Assembly (NCBI GenBank): GCA_023434265.1
Contig: JAEYTA010000067.1
Location: 1 to 14,308, forward strand
Direction: 5' to 3'
Source of the DNA: Pseudomonadota bacterium
Lineage (GTDB): Bacteria; Pseudomonadota; Alphaproteobacteria; Caulobacterales; Caulobacteraceae
DNA: 14,308 bases
Shown here one piece after another: positions 1 to 6,349 of the stretch (the stretch's first letter is position 1; every line of letters begins with the position of its first letter). Position numbers and translations under genes: made by a program. The notes under the pieces are model-generated. The model was not told the origin of the DNA, did no database searches, and saw only the letters and a program-made list of their open reading frames with translations.

Positions 1-1
1 C

Positions 2-361
2 GCCTGCAGCCTGAACGGCCATCCCGGCGTGACCCTGCAGGACGCCCAGGGGCGCAATCTGACGGCGATCCGCAGCGACCGGGTCATGGGCGGCTACTTC
101 ACCGGCGGCGTCACGCCGGCGCCGGTCGAACTGGCCCCGCAGGACAAGGCCTTCTTCGACATCGCCTGGAGCGCCATCCCGCACGAGGGGCAGGGCGAGC
201 GGGTCTGCCCCAACGTCGCCCGCGTCCGCGTCACGGCGCCGGGCGACACCTCGCCGGTGTCGCTGAACCAGACGCTGCAGCCGTGCGGCGGCCGGGTGCA
301 GGTCACGCCCTTCCGGCCCGTCGCCGATTCCGTCGCGCCGGCGCCCGAACCGACGGCCTAG
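2..361 (+). CDS. DUF4232 domain protein, C-terminal part (gene runs off left edge)
   Basis: The frame is open from the first bases and ends in TAG, giving about 119 residues without a start. The visible part begins C-S-L-N-G-H-P-G-V and continues with a DAQGR segment, a proline/serine-rich middle and a late CGG followed by VTPFRP. This spacing (Cys, short G-x-P-G-V strand, D-A-x-G-R turn, later Cys pair, closing P-F-R-P) matches my memory of DUF4232, a beta-sandwich domain usually found in exported or lipid-anchored proteins. The signal sequence would lie outside the window, so export cannot be checked. The first GTG in frame, at position 29, lies inside the domain and is unlikely to be the true start. 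The gene ends 40 bases before kbl on the same strand. No function is known to me. The tail after the domain is Ala/Pro-rich. Confidence 0.75.
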   Translation, partial: ACSLNGHPGVTLQDAQGRNLTAIRSDRVMGGYFTGGVTPAPVELAPQDKAFFDIAWSAIPHEGQGERVCPNVARVRVTAPGDTSPVSLNQTLQPCGGRVQVTPFRPVADSVAPAPEPTA

Positions 362-401
362 GGGCTTCAACCCGGAGCGGATTCGGCGTAGCGGAGCGCG
401 C

Positions 402-1601
402 ATGACCGCGACCTTTCACGACCGCGTCTCCGCGGAACTCGCCGACATCGACGCCCAGGGCCTGACCAAGCCGGAACGGGTCATCGCCTCCCGCCAGGGC
501 CCGGTGATCACCGTCGGCGGGCGCGAAGTGCTCAACTTCTGCGCCAACAACTACCTCGGTCTCGCCGGCGACGAGCGGGTGACTCAAGCCGGGATCCGGG
601 CGCAGGAACAGTGGGGCGCCGGCACCGCCTCGGTGCGCTTCATCTGCGGCACCCTGGAAATCCACAAAGAGCTCGAGCGGGCCATCGCCGGCTACCTCGG
701 CTTCGAGGACGCCATCCTGTTCGCCGCCGCCTTCGACGCCAACGGCGGCATCTTCGAGCCGCTGTTCGGGGCCGAGGACGCCATCGTCTCGGACAGCCTG
801 AACCACGCCTCGATCATCGACGGCGTGCGCCTGTGCAAGGCCAAGCGCTACCGGTTCGCCAACTCGGACATGGCCGACCTCGAGGCCCAGCTGAAGCAGG
901 CCCGGGCCGACGGCGCGCGCGACATCGTCATCGCCACCGACGGCGCCTTCTCGATGGACGGCTACATCGCCAAGCTGAAGGACATCCGGGCGCTGGCGGA
1001 CAAGTACGACGCCCTGATCATGGTCGACGACTGCCACGCCACCGGCTTCCTCGGCCCGCAGGGCCGCGGCTCCTACGCCTACCACGGGGTCAAGGTCGAC
1101 TTCGTCACCGGCACCTTCGGCAAGGCGCTGGGCGGGGCCATGGGCGGCTTCATCTGCGCCACGACGCCGGTGGTGCAACTGCTCAAGCAGCGCGCCCGGC
1201 CGTACCTGTTCTCCAACGCCCTCAGCCCGGCGGTGTGCGGTTCGTCGCTGGAGGCGATCCGCATCGCCGGCGGCGAGGAGGGCGACAAGCTGCGCGAACA
1301 GCTGTTCGCCAACGCCGCCCGTTTCCGCGCCGCCATGGCCGAGGCCGGCTTCAAGCTTCTGGAAGGCCAGCACCCGATCATCCCGGTCATGCTCGGCGAC
1401 GCCAAGCTGGCCCAGGATATGGCCGCCCGCATGCTGGAGCTGGGCGTCTACGTCATCGGCTTCAGCTTCCCGGTGGTGCCGCGCGGCCAGGCCCGCATCC
1501 GCACCCAGATGTCGGCGGCGCACACCTTCGACCAGATCGACCAGGCCGTCGCCGCCTTCACCAAGGCCGGCAAGGAACTGGGCGTTCTCCCGGGCGGCTG
1601 A
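402..1601 (+). CDS. kbl: Glycine C-acetyltransferase (2-amino-3-ketobutyrate CoA ligase)
   Basis: This PLP enzyme of the alpha-oxoamine synthase family cleaves 2-amino-3-ketobutyrate with CoA into glycine and acetyl-CoA, the second step of threonine breakdown after Tdh. It is cytosolic and normally a dimer. The 399-residue length matches the E. coli enzyme (398). Visible signatures are the N-terminal LNFCANNYLGL stretch (residues 45-55), FDANGG (111-116), NHASIIDG (134-141) with the His that stacks on PLP, GAFSMDG (181-187), VDDCHATGFLG (208-218) with the PLP-binding Asp and His, and TGTFGKALGG (236-245), where Lys241 is the Schiff-base lysine. The ATG start has GGAG 5 bases upstream. Its usual partner tdh lies 0.7 kb downstream on the same strand but is separated by an oppositely oriented gene. 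The stop is 3 bp from the convergent neighbour. Identification is firm. Confidence 0.97.
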   Translation: MTATFHDRVSAELADIDAQGLTKPERVIASRQGPVITVGGREVLNFCANNYLGLAGDERVTQAGIRAQEQWGAGTASVRFICGTLEIHKELERAIAGYLGFEDAILFAAAFDANGGIFEPLFGAEDAIVSDSLNHASIIDGVRLCKAKRYRFANSDMADLEAQLKQARADGARDIVIATDGAFSMDGYIAKLKDIRALADKYDALIMVDDCHATGFLGPQGRGSYAYHGVKVDFVTGTFGKALGGAMGGFICATTPVVQLLKQRARPYLFSNALSPAVCGSSLEAIRIAGGEEGDKLREQLFANAARFRAAMAEAGFKLLEGQHPIIPVMLGDAKLAQDMAARMLELGVYVIGFSFPVVPRGQARIRTQMSAAHTFDQIDQAVAAFTKAGKELGVLPGG

Positions 1602-1604
1602 GGC

Positions 1605-2153
1605 TCAGCCCGGCCTGGCCAGGTCCTCAAGGTAGGACGGCGCGTCCCCGGCCGGGCACAGGCGGAATGTCAGCGATGTCGTCTCGCCGTCCTCCGTCAG
1701 GGTGAAGGACCGCGCATCCGGAATGCGCAGGGTCTGGCCCGCCGTGGTGCGCTCGCCCTCAAAGGTGTCGACGCACGACTGGTCGACCCGATAGACGTCG
1801 CCCTCCCTCGACCGGACCGTCGCGCGGCACTCGCGCGTGGCGGAACCGCTGAGTCCGCGCCCGTCGTAGACCCGGAACCCGGCGTTGGGCGGGCGGGCGC
1901 AATCCGTGTCGGTCGTGACATAGACCCCTGGCGTCAGGGGCAGGTCGCCGGCCGCCGGCGCGGACGCGTCCTGCGTGGCGGCCTTCGGCGGCGCTTCGGG
2001 CGCATCGCCGCCCGGCGCGACCTCCTGACCCGCCGAGGCTTCGGGCGGGACCATCGCGGGCGGATCGCCGTCGCCGCAGGCCCTGAGCACGAGGCCCGCG
2101 CACACGACGAACAGGGTCGGAACATGCGGGAATCGGGATGCGGCCATGCCCAT
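1605..2153 (-). CDS. Putative lipoprotein of unknown function, 182 aa
   Basis: I do not recognise a named family. The N-terminus has a short polar stretch, a hydrophobic core (residues 11-23) and then L-R-A-C at 23-26, which resembles a lipobox, although Arg at -2 is unusual. After Cys26 comes a low-complexity linker rich in Ala, Pro, Asp and Glu (27-70). The remaining ~110 residues form a compact region with cysteines near 85, 109, 127 and 166, including TDTDCARPPNAGFRVYDGRG, an SATREC segment and DQSCVDTF. Paired cysteines and beta-prone composition suggest a periplasmic or envelope domain with disulfides. The ATG start follows AAGGGA with 4 bases between; a second ATG two codons later has 10. 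It is convergent with kbl (3-bp gap) and divergent from tdh. It looks like a lineage-restricted envelope protein; the function is unknown. Confidence 0.75.
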   Translation of the reverse strand: MGMAASRFPHVPTLFVVCAGLVLRACGDGDPPAMVPPEASAGQEVAPGGDAPEAPPKAATQDASAPAAGDLPLTPGVYVTTDTDCARPPNAGFRVYDGRGLSGSATRECRATVRSREGDVYRVDQSCVDTFEGERTTAGQTLRIPDARSFTLTEDGETTSLTFRLCPAGDAPSYLEDLARPG

Positions 2154-2203
2154 CTAATCCCTTGCGTCCCGCCGGGTTCAGCACGTCGGCGCAAACCTGA
2201 CGC

Positions 2204-2231
2204 TTGAGGTCTGGCGGCAGTGCGCTATGCC
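2204..2231 (+). promoter_or_regulatory. Candidate tdh promoter
   Basis: TTGAGGT (2204-2210) is followed after 13 bases by GCTATGCC (2224-2231). This resembles the Caulobacter housekeeping pattern TTGaCgS-N10-14-GCtANaWC as I remember it. It lies in the 123-bp divergent gap between the lipoprotein gene and tdh and would give a leader of roughly 40 bases. Because tdh is cut off from kbl by an inverted gene, it needs a promoter here. The match is partial, so this is a suggestion. Confidence 0.35.
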
Positions 2232-2264
2232 GTGCCCGAACGACCGGCGGCGCGCCGATGTCCA

Positions 2265-2268
2265 TGGA
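2265..2268 (+). promoter_or_regulatory. Ribosome-binding site that fixes the tdh start
   Basis: GGAG sits 8 bases before the ATG at 2277. The frame is open further upstream, to an ATG at 2226 and a possible start at 2220, but those have no comparable site and would add 17-19 residues absent from the E. coli protein. The downstream ATG at 2289 would give the exact E. coli-like MKAL start but has a poorer site. Confidence 0.6.
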
Positions 2269-2276
2269 GCGACACG

Positions 2277-3329
2277 ATGACCGATACGATGAAGGCGCTG
2301 GCCAAGACGAAGCCCGAGGTCGGTCTCGACCTGATCGACGCTCCCATCCCGGTCGCCGGCGACGAGGACGTGCTGATCAAGGTGCACCGCACGGCCGTCT
2401 GCGGCACCGACATCCACATCTGGAACTGGGACGAGTGGAGCCAGAAGAACGTTCCCGTGCCGATGATCACCGGCCACGAGTTCGCCGGCGAGATCGTCGC
2501 CATCGGCAAGGATGTCGACCGCCGCCTGAAGGTCGGCCAGCGGGTGTCGGCCGAGGGCCACGTCATCGACCTGAACTCGGAAGCCGCCCGCGCCGGCCAC
2601 TTCCACCTCGATCCGGCCACCAAGGGCATCGGCGTCAACCGTCAGGGGGCCTTCGCCGAGTTCGTCGTGGCCCCGGCCTTCAACGTCATCGAGTTGCCCG
2701 ACGACGTGCCGTACGAGATCGGCTCCATCCTCGACCCGTTCGGAAACGCCGTGCACACGGCGCAGCAGTTCGACCTGCTGGGCGAGGACGTGCTGGTCAC
2801 CGGCGCCGGCCCCATCGGCATCATGGCCGCCGCCGTGGCCCGCCACGCCGGCGCCCGCACCGTGGTGCTGACCGACATCAACGACTTCCGCCTCGAGCTG
2901 GCGCAGAAGGTCGCGCCGGGCGTGCGCACGGTGAACACCAGCCGCGAGGACCTGCACGACGTCATCCACGAGCTGGGCATGAAGGTCGGCTTCGACGTGG
3001 CGCTGGAGATGTCGGGCTCGCCCATCGCCTTCAAACAGTGCGTCGACACCCTGATCATGGGCGGCGGCCTGGCCCTGCTGGGCATTCCCTCGAAGCCGAT
3101 GGAGACCGACTGGGGCTCGATCATCCTCAAGGCCCTGACCATCAAGGGCGTCTACGGCCGCGAGATGTTCACCACCTGGCGCAAGATGCTGGGTCTGCTC
3201 AAGGCCGGCCTCGACCTGACCCCCCTGATCACCCACCAGATGTCCTACGAGAACTACCGCGAGGGCTTCGAGGCGATGAAGTCCGGCAAGTCCGGCAAGG
3301 TGGTGCTGGACTGGGACAAGGCCGCCTGA
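2277..3329 (+). CDS. tdh: L-threonine 3-dehydrogenase lacking the structural zinc cysteines
   Basis: This medium-chain zinc dehydrogenase oxidises L-threonine to 2-amino-3-ketobutyrate with NAD+, feeding Kbl. It has 350 residues from the chosen ATG (E. coli Tdh has 341). Catalytic zinc ligands are conserved: Cys42 in TAVCGTDIH and His67-Glu68 in TGHEF. NWDEWSQ (50-56), EGH (93-95, matching E. coli His90), DPFGNAVHTA (153-162), the Rossmann TGAGPIG (175-181) and YGREMF are all Tdh-specific. What is odd is residues 96-115, where E. coli has the four-cysteine lobe. By a gap-free alignment the cysteines are replaced by Asp98, Ser101, Ala104 and Asp112, so the structural zinc site is gone although length and flanks are kept. 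An OGFr-domain gene starts 4 bases after the stop and is probably translationally coupled. The family call is firm; effects of the missing zinc are inference. Confidence 0.95.
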   Translation: MTDTMKALAKTKPEVGLDLIDAPIPVAGDEDVLIKVHRTAVCGTDIHIWNWDEWSQKNVPVPMITGHEFAGEIVAIGKDVDRRLKVGQRVSAEGHVIDLNSEAARAGHFHLDPATKGIGVNRQGAFAEFVVAPAFNVIELPDDVPYEIGSILDPFGNAVHTAQQFDLLGEDVLVTGAGPIGIMAAAVARHAGARTVVLTDINDFRLELAQKVAPGVRTVNTSREDLHDVIHELGMKVGFDVALEMSGSPIAFKQCVDTLIMGGGLALLGIPSKPMETDWGSIILKALTIKGVYGREMFTTWRKMLGLLKAGLDLTPLITHQMSYENYREGFEAMKSGKSGKVVLDWDKAA

Positions 3330-3333
3330 AGTC

Positions 3334-3789
3334 ATGAGCGACGGCGGCCGGGTGCTGGCCTTCCTCGAGGGGGAGGGCGTCGACGGCCGCGGCCGCACCC
3401 TGTTCGAGGTGCTGGCCTTCGACGACGCCGCGCTGGAGCGGACGCACGACTTCATTCAGTGGCTGTTCCCGCTGGACGAGCCGTCGGCCGCCGTGCCCGA
3501 CGCCCCGGTGCTGACGGCGGAGGAGGCCGCGGCGATCCGCCAGGCGACCTTGGCCCAGTGCGCCCTGGCGGCGGCGACCGACCGCATGGACCAGTTCTAC
3601 CGTCGCACCGACCTGTGGCTGCGGCCGCACGACCACAACCACCTGCGCATCACCCGCATCATCCGCTCGCTCCGGCTGCTGAGCGGCGACGCCGAAGCCG
3701 ACGCCTTCCGCGCCGCCGTGCTGTGGCGGGTCGAGGCGACGCGGGCGCCGGTCAGCGCCCGCAGCCGCGGCTACTGGCTGACGGCCTGA
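3334..3789 (+). CDS. Opioid growth factor receptor (OGFr) conserved-domain protein, 151 aa
   Basis: The protein matches the OGFr conserved region, a domain named for the animal receptor but also present in bacteria, where its role is unknown. Signatures are FLEGEGVDGRGRTLFEVLAF near residues 10-29, LERTHDFIQWLFPLDEPS (34-51; the THxxIQWLFP core is diagnostic) and a later HDHNHLRITRIIRSLRLL segment (99-116). The rest is predicted helical. There is no signal peptide or membrane segment, so it is likely cytosolic. The ATG comes 4 bases after the tdh stop with only a weak ribosome site, suggesting it depends on translation of tdh. The stop codon abuts that of the convergent membrane-protein gene with no gap. 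Partnership with threonine catabolism is inferred from position only. Confidence 0.88.
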   Translation: MSDGGRVLAFLEGEGVDGRGRTLFEVLAFDDAALERTHDFIQWLFPLDEPSAAVPDAPVLTAEEAAAIRQATLAQCALAAATDRMDQFYRRTDLWLRPHDHNHLRITRIIRSLRLLSGDAEADAFRAAVLWRVEATRAPVSARSRGYWLTA

Positions 3790-4182
3790 TCAGGCGGCGG
3801 CGGGAGCCTTGCCGGTCTGGCGGAAGACGATGACCGCGAACAGCACGAAGGCGATCAGGGTCAGGCTTGGCCCGGCGATCAGTCCCGCGAGGGCCACGCC
3901 GTCCGTGCCCGGCACGTGCAGCAGCTTCAGCGCCAGAGCCGGCATGAACACCAGCAGGCCGATCACCGCCGTCCACAGGTGGGCGGTCGCCAGCAGCCCC
4001 GAAGCCGCGGCCGGCACGACCCGGTAGAACAGGCCGTAGAGGAACATCGACACCCAGCCGAGCAGGTTGATGTGGGCGTGGACCGGCATGAGACCGAACT
4101 GCTCGGTCATGCCCATCCAGTAGCCGAGGCCGACGCCGGCCAGGGCGAAAAGCGCGCCGAGACGCAGGAATGTATTGGACAT
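3790..4182 (-). CDS. Small four-helix membrane protein with HxHxN motif (cytochrome oxidase subunit I-like)
   Basis: This is a 130-residue integral membrane protein with hydrophobic segments at about 5-24, 36-56, 66-86 and 97-120. The second helix begins with PVHAHINLLGWVSMFLYGLF (33-52), in which H35, H37 and N39 followed by G42 recall the haem-ligand helix of haem-copper oxidase subunit I and of NnrS-like proteins. Similar short proteins are often labelled 'cytochrome-c oxidase' in alphaproteobacteria, as I recall, but this one is far too short (subunit I has 12 or more helices) to be an oxidase alone. It might bind haem or metal, or be a remnant-like relative; the function is unknown. GGAGGGA lies 7 bases before the ATG. 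It is the last gene of the minus-strand block, 57 bases after the SNase gene, and may have its own promoter. Confidence 0.8.
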   Translation of the reverse strand: MSNTFLRLGALFALAGVGLGYWMGMTEQFGLMPVHAHINLLGWVSMFLYGLFYRVVPAAASGLLATAHLWTAVIGLLVFMPALALKLLHVPGTDGVALAGLIAGPSLTLIAFVLFAVIVFRQTGKAPAAA

Positions 4183-4209
4183 TGGATTTCCCTCCGACGA
4201 ACGGCGGCT

Positions 4210-4238
4210 CGTAGACCGACGTTCTCTCCCGAGGGCAA
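4210..4238 (-). promoter_or_regulatory. Candidate promoter for the small membrane protein
   Basis: On the minus strand, TTGCCC (4238-4233) is followed after 17 bases by TCTACG (4215-4210). It lies in the 57-bp gap between the SNase stop and the membrane-protein start, about 28 bases before the start codon. The -10 match is weak, so read-through from the SNase gene remains equally possible. Confidence 0.28.
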
Positions 4239-4239
4239 G

Positions 4240-4860
4240 TTACAAGCCATTCAGGCCAAGGGCCTGATCGCGGCGGCCACGGCGCCGCCACTGCTCCGGC
4301 CGGTCGAACGATCCGGCCCAGGCGCCGACGCCACGCGCCCGGGCGCCGTCCTCGGCCTCGATGTAGTCGGCGCTGTAGCGGCGGTAGGCGAGGGCCAGCC
4401 CCTCGTCGACGAGGACACGCGCGACGTCGGTTCCGTCGCGCTCGCAACGGCTGACCTTGCGCCCGTAGCGGTCCGTGTCGCGAACCTCGCAGACCACCCT
4501 GCGGCCCTCCGCCCGCGCCTGCAGCGCCGAGGTCGCCGCCGTTCCGCAGGCCCAGCTTCCGCCCGCCCGGTCGCAGGTCTGGCCGCGTTCGAAGGCGTCG
4601 ACGCCGTGCAGCCGCACCCGCACCCCGCCGACGTCGAGGGTGTCGCCGTCGATCACCCGCGCCACGCCCTCCAGCCGGTCCACCCGACCCTCCGCCGGCG
4701 CCGACCCGGCTTCCGCGCGCGCCGCATCCGGCCCCGGCTGCAGGATCAGGGTGACGGTCAGCACCATGACCGCCAGCAGCAGGGCCTCGATCAGCGTGCC
4801 TGTGAGGCTCCGTCTGCGTTTCCAGGGGTTCCGGCCCCAAGGGTGTCCACGTCCCGCCAT
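4240..4860 (-). CDS. Membrane-anchored SNase-like (thermonuclease family) nuclease
   Basis: The protein has 206 residues. A basic N-terminus (KRRR at 14-17) precedes one hydrophobic segment (about 22-41), then a short linker and an SNase domain (about 64-184). This suggests an N-in signal anchor with the domain in the periplasm. Catalytic and calcium positions of staphylococcal nuclease are recognisable: Asp71 in VIDGDT (D21), Arg83 in VRLHGVD (R35), Asp88 (D40), Glu91 (E43) and Arg134 in DRYGR (R87). The usual TPE is here A-F-E. Four cysteines (96, 105, 124, 139) are placed to form disulfides, consistent with export. Members cut DNA or RNA with Ca2+ or act as binding modules; activity is likely because the key residues are kept. 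It follows the topoisomerase IB gene by 60 bases on the same strand, with a hairpin between them. Confidence 0.88.
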   Translation of the reverse strand: MAGRGHPWGRNPWKRRRSLTGTLIEALLLAVMVLTVTLILQPGPDAARAEAGSAPAEGRVDRLEGVARVIDGDTLDVGGVRVRLHGVDAFERGQTCDRAGGSWACGTAATSALQARAEGRRVVCEVRDTDRYGRKVSRCERDGTDVARVLVDEGLALAYRRYSADYIEAEDGARARGVGAWAGSFDRPEQWRRRGRRDQALGLNGL

Positions 4861-4868
4861 CGCTTCGC

Positions 4869-4888
4869 CTGCCGCTCTTCGGCGGCAG
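4869..4888 (-). other. 7-bp stem-loop between topoisomerase IB and SNase genes
   Basis: CTGCCGC (4869-4875) and GCGGCAG (4882-4888) form a perfect 7-bp stem with a 6-base loop. It lies after the topoisomerase stop and ends 8 bases before the SNase start codon. There is no T-run, so it is not a classical terminator. It could attenuate read-through, stabilise a processed mRNA end, or shield the SNase ribosome site. GC-rich DNA makes short stems like this fairly common by chance. Confidence 0.3.
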
Positions 4889-4920
4889 ACTCCGCGATCG
4901 ACCTTTCCCGACCGTTGCCG

Positions 4921-5925
4921 TCAGGCGACCAGCGTCTTCGCCAGCGCCCGCTCGAAGGTGGCGGCGTCCGGTCCGGGCAGGGCCTTGCCGATGCGCCCGC
5001 TCTCGAACAGCTCGAACACCCGCGGGTGGACGTAGGACGAGCGGCACACCGTCGGCGTGTTGCCCAGAAGGCCGGCGACCGCCTTCACGCAGACGGTGAT
5101 CTTGCGCTTCGCGTCCGTGGGCGAGGTCGGCGGCTCCATCTCGCGCAGCGCCCGCGCCGCCGACACGGTCCCGGCCCAGGTGCGGAAGTCCTTGGCCGAG
5201 AACGCCTCGCCCATGGCCGCGCGGATGTAGGCGTTCACGTCGTCGGAGGTGATCGGGCACAGGCTGCCGTCCTCGTCGCGGTACTTGAACAGCTGCTGCC
5301 CGGGCAGGTCCTGAAGCGAGCGCACGACCCGCGCCAGCCGCCGGTCGCGCACCCGCACCTCGTGCTCCACCCCGCTCTTGCCCTTGAAGGCGAAGGTCAG
5401 GGCCGCGCCCCCGACCTCGAGGTGTCGCTTGTGCAGCGTCGTCAGGCCGTAGGAGCGGTTCTGCTTCGCATACTGCGCATTGCCCACCCGGATCAGGGTC
5501 AGCTCCAGCAGCCGCACGGCCGTGGCCAGCACCTTTTCCCGGCACTGCCCCCGCCGCGCCAGGTCCCGCTCGACCCGTCGCCGCAGCTTCGGCAGGGCGC
5601 GGGCGAACTCCGGCAGGCGGTCGAATTTGTTGGTCGAGGCGTGGGTCGTCCAGTCGGCGTGGTAGCGGTATTGCTTGCGCCCCTTCACGTCCCGGCCGGT
5701 GGCCTGGATATGGCCGTTGGCCCGCGGGCAGATCCAGACGTCGGTCCACGCCGGTGGAATGGCGAGGGCGTTGATGCGGGCGAGGACCTTCTCGTCGCCG
5801 ATCTCCGCGCCCTTGGCGTCGTGATAGACGAATCCCCGCGCGGTCGCGGTGCGCCGGATGCCCGGCTGCTCGTCGTTGCAGTAGGACAGGCCGTCGGGGA
5901 CGACGCCGGGATCGACGACGCTCAC
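4921..5925 (-). CDS. DNA topoisomerase IB (poxvirus-type, bacterial)
   Basis: This enzyme relaxes supercoils by nicking one strand and forming a 3'-phosphotyrosine link. It has 334 residues, near the Deinococcus enzyme (346). The N-terminal domain (about 10-95) includes GFVYHDAKG, IPPAWTDVWICP and GHIQATGRD. The catalytic pentad is complete: Arg146 in LIRVGN, Lys183 in KGKSG, Arg248 in DFRTW, Asn289 in LGNTP and nucleophile Tyr298 in SSYVHP. These sit at a constant +9 from the Deinococcus positions I remember (137, 174, 239, 280, 289). The start is a GTG whose first bases overlap the TGA of the upstream gene (a 4-base GTGA overlap), with GAGG 7 bases upstream; no ATG start fits. A longer open frame to 6351 runs through the neighbour and is not real coding. 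It is co-transcribed with the small gene at 5922-6266. Confidence 0.95.
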   Translation of the reverse strand: MSVVDPGVVPDGLSYCNDEQPGIRRTATARGFVYHDAKGAEIGDEKVLARINALAIPPAWTDVWICPRANGHIQATGRDVKGRKQYRYHADWTTHASTNKFDRLPEFARALPKLRRRVERDLARRGQCREKVLATAVRLLELTLIRVGNAQYAKQNRSYGLTTLHKRHLEVGGAALTFAFKGKSGVEHEVRVRDRRLARVVRSLQDLPGQQLFKYRDEDGSLCPITSDDVNAYIRAAMGEAFSAKDFRTWAGTVSAARALREMEPPTSPTDAKRKITVCVKAVAGLLGNTPTVCRSSYVHPRVFELFESGRIGKALPGPDAATFERALAKTLVA

Positions 5926-6266
5926 CCCTCGGCCTCGCGCAGGACGGCCCTCAGTTCGCCGATCCAGTCGTGCGCCTCGTCGCCGCCCCATAGCAGCCAG
6001 GCGATGTAGCCGGCCGACGGCTTGTCCGGATCGGCCCAGTAGCGGCCGCGCTTGTCCACCGCATGACGGGCGAAGTAGCTGTACATCGACTTGATGTCGC
6101 GGTCGCTGACGGTCCGTCGCTCCAGCAACTGCCGGGCGCGGCGGACGCCGACCTCGGTGCCCCCGCGGCCGTGCGTCTCGCGCAGCGCGAGGCCGAGCTT
6201 GGCCGCCGCCGCCACCGCCCGCGGCGGGGTGCGCTGTTCGTCGGACAGGGCGGGATGGTCGATCAT
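5922..6266 (-). CDS. Small conserved protein of a phage-associated family, 114 aa
   Basis: The protein is soluble and helical, without signal peptide. Recognisable blocks are TPPRAVAAAAKLGLALRE (about 13-30), GRGGTEVGVRRARQL (33-47), VSDRDIKSMYSYFARHAVDK (53-72) and KPSAGYIAWLLWGGDEAHDW (81-100). From memory, the pattern P-P-x-x-V-A...GRGGTxVGVxRARxL...YFARHxVDK...PSAGxIAWxLWGGDxG occurs in many phage and prophage proteins, alone or fused to longer virion or protease proteins. Its biochemical role is not known to me. The ATG at 6266 has AGGAC 6 bases upstream (GAGG just before); a TTG at 6290 in the same frame is less likely. The stop overlaps the topoisomerase IB start by 4 bases, so the two are translationally coupled. 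That suggests a DNA-linked role, but only by association. Confidence 0.8.
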   Translation of the reverse strand: MIDHPALSDEQRTPPRAVAAAAKLGLALRETHGRGGTEVGVRRARQLLERRTVSDRDIKSMYSYFARHAVDKRGRYWADPDKPSAGYIAWLLWGGDEAHDWIGELRAVLREAEG

Positions 6267-6349
6267 TGAAGGTCCTCGGGGCCTGCGCAACGGCGGCGGA
6301 CGGCGCCGGTTCCTCTTGACCGGACGGGCGGGGCGGCGGAGGCAGGCGC

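Noticed and set aside
303..1523. 406-codon frame antisense to kbl
   Set aside because: Shadow of a certain kbl gene with no motif of its own.
3752..5749. 665-codon open frame on the minus strand
   Set aside because: It runs through the membrane protein, SNase and topoisomerase genes in another frame, is Arg/Gly/Pro-rich and shows no family motif; long shadow frames are expected at this GC content.
6316..6321. TTGACC as a -35 element for rlmJ
   Set aside because: Only 28 bases separate it from the ATG and there is no AT-containing -10 at the right distance.
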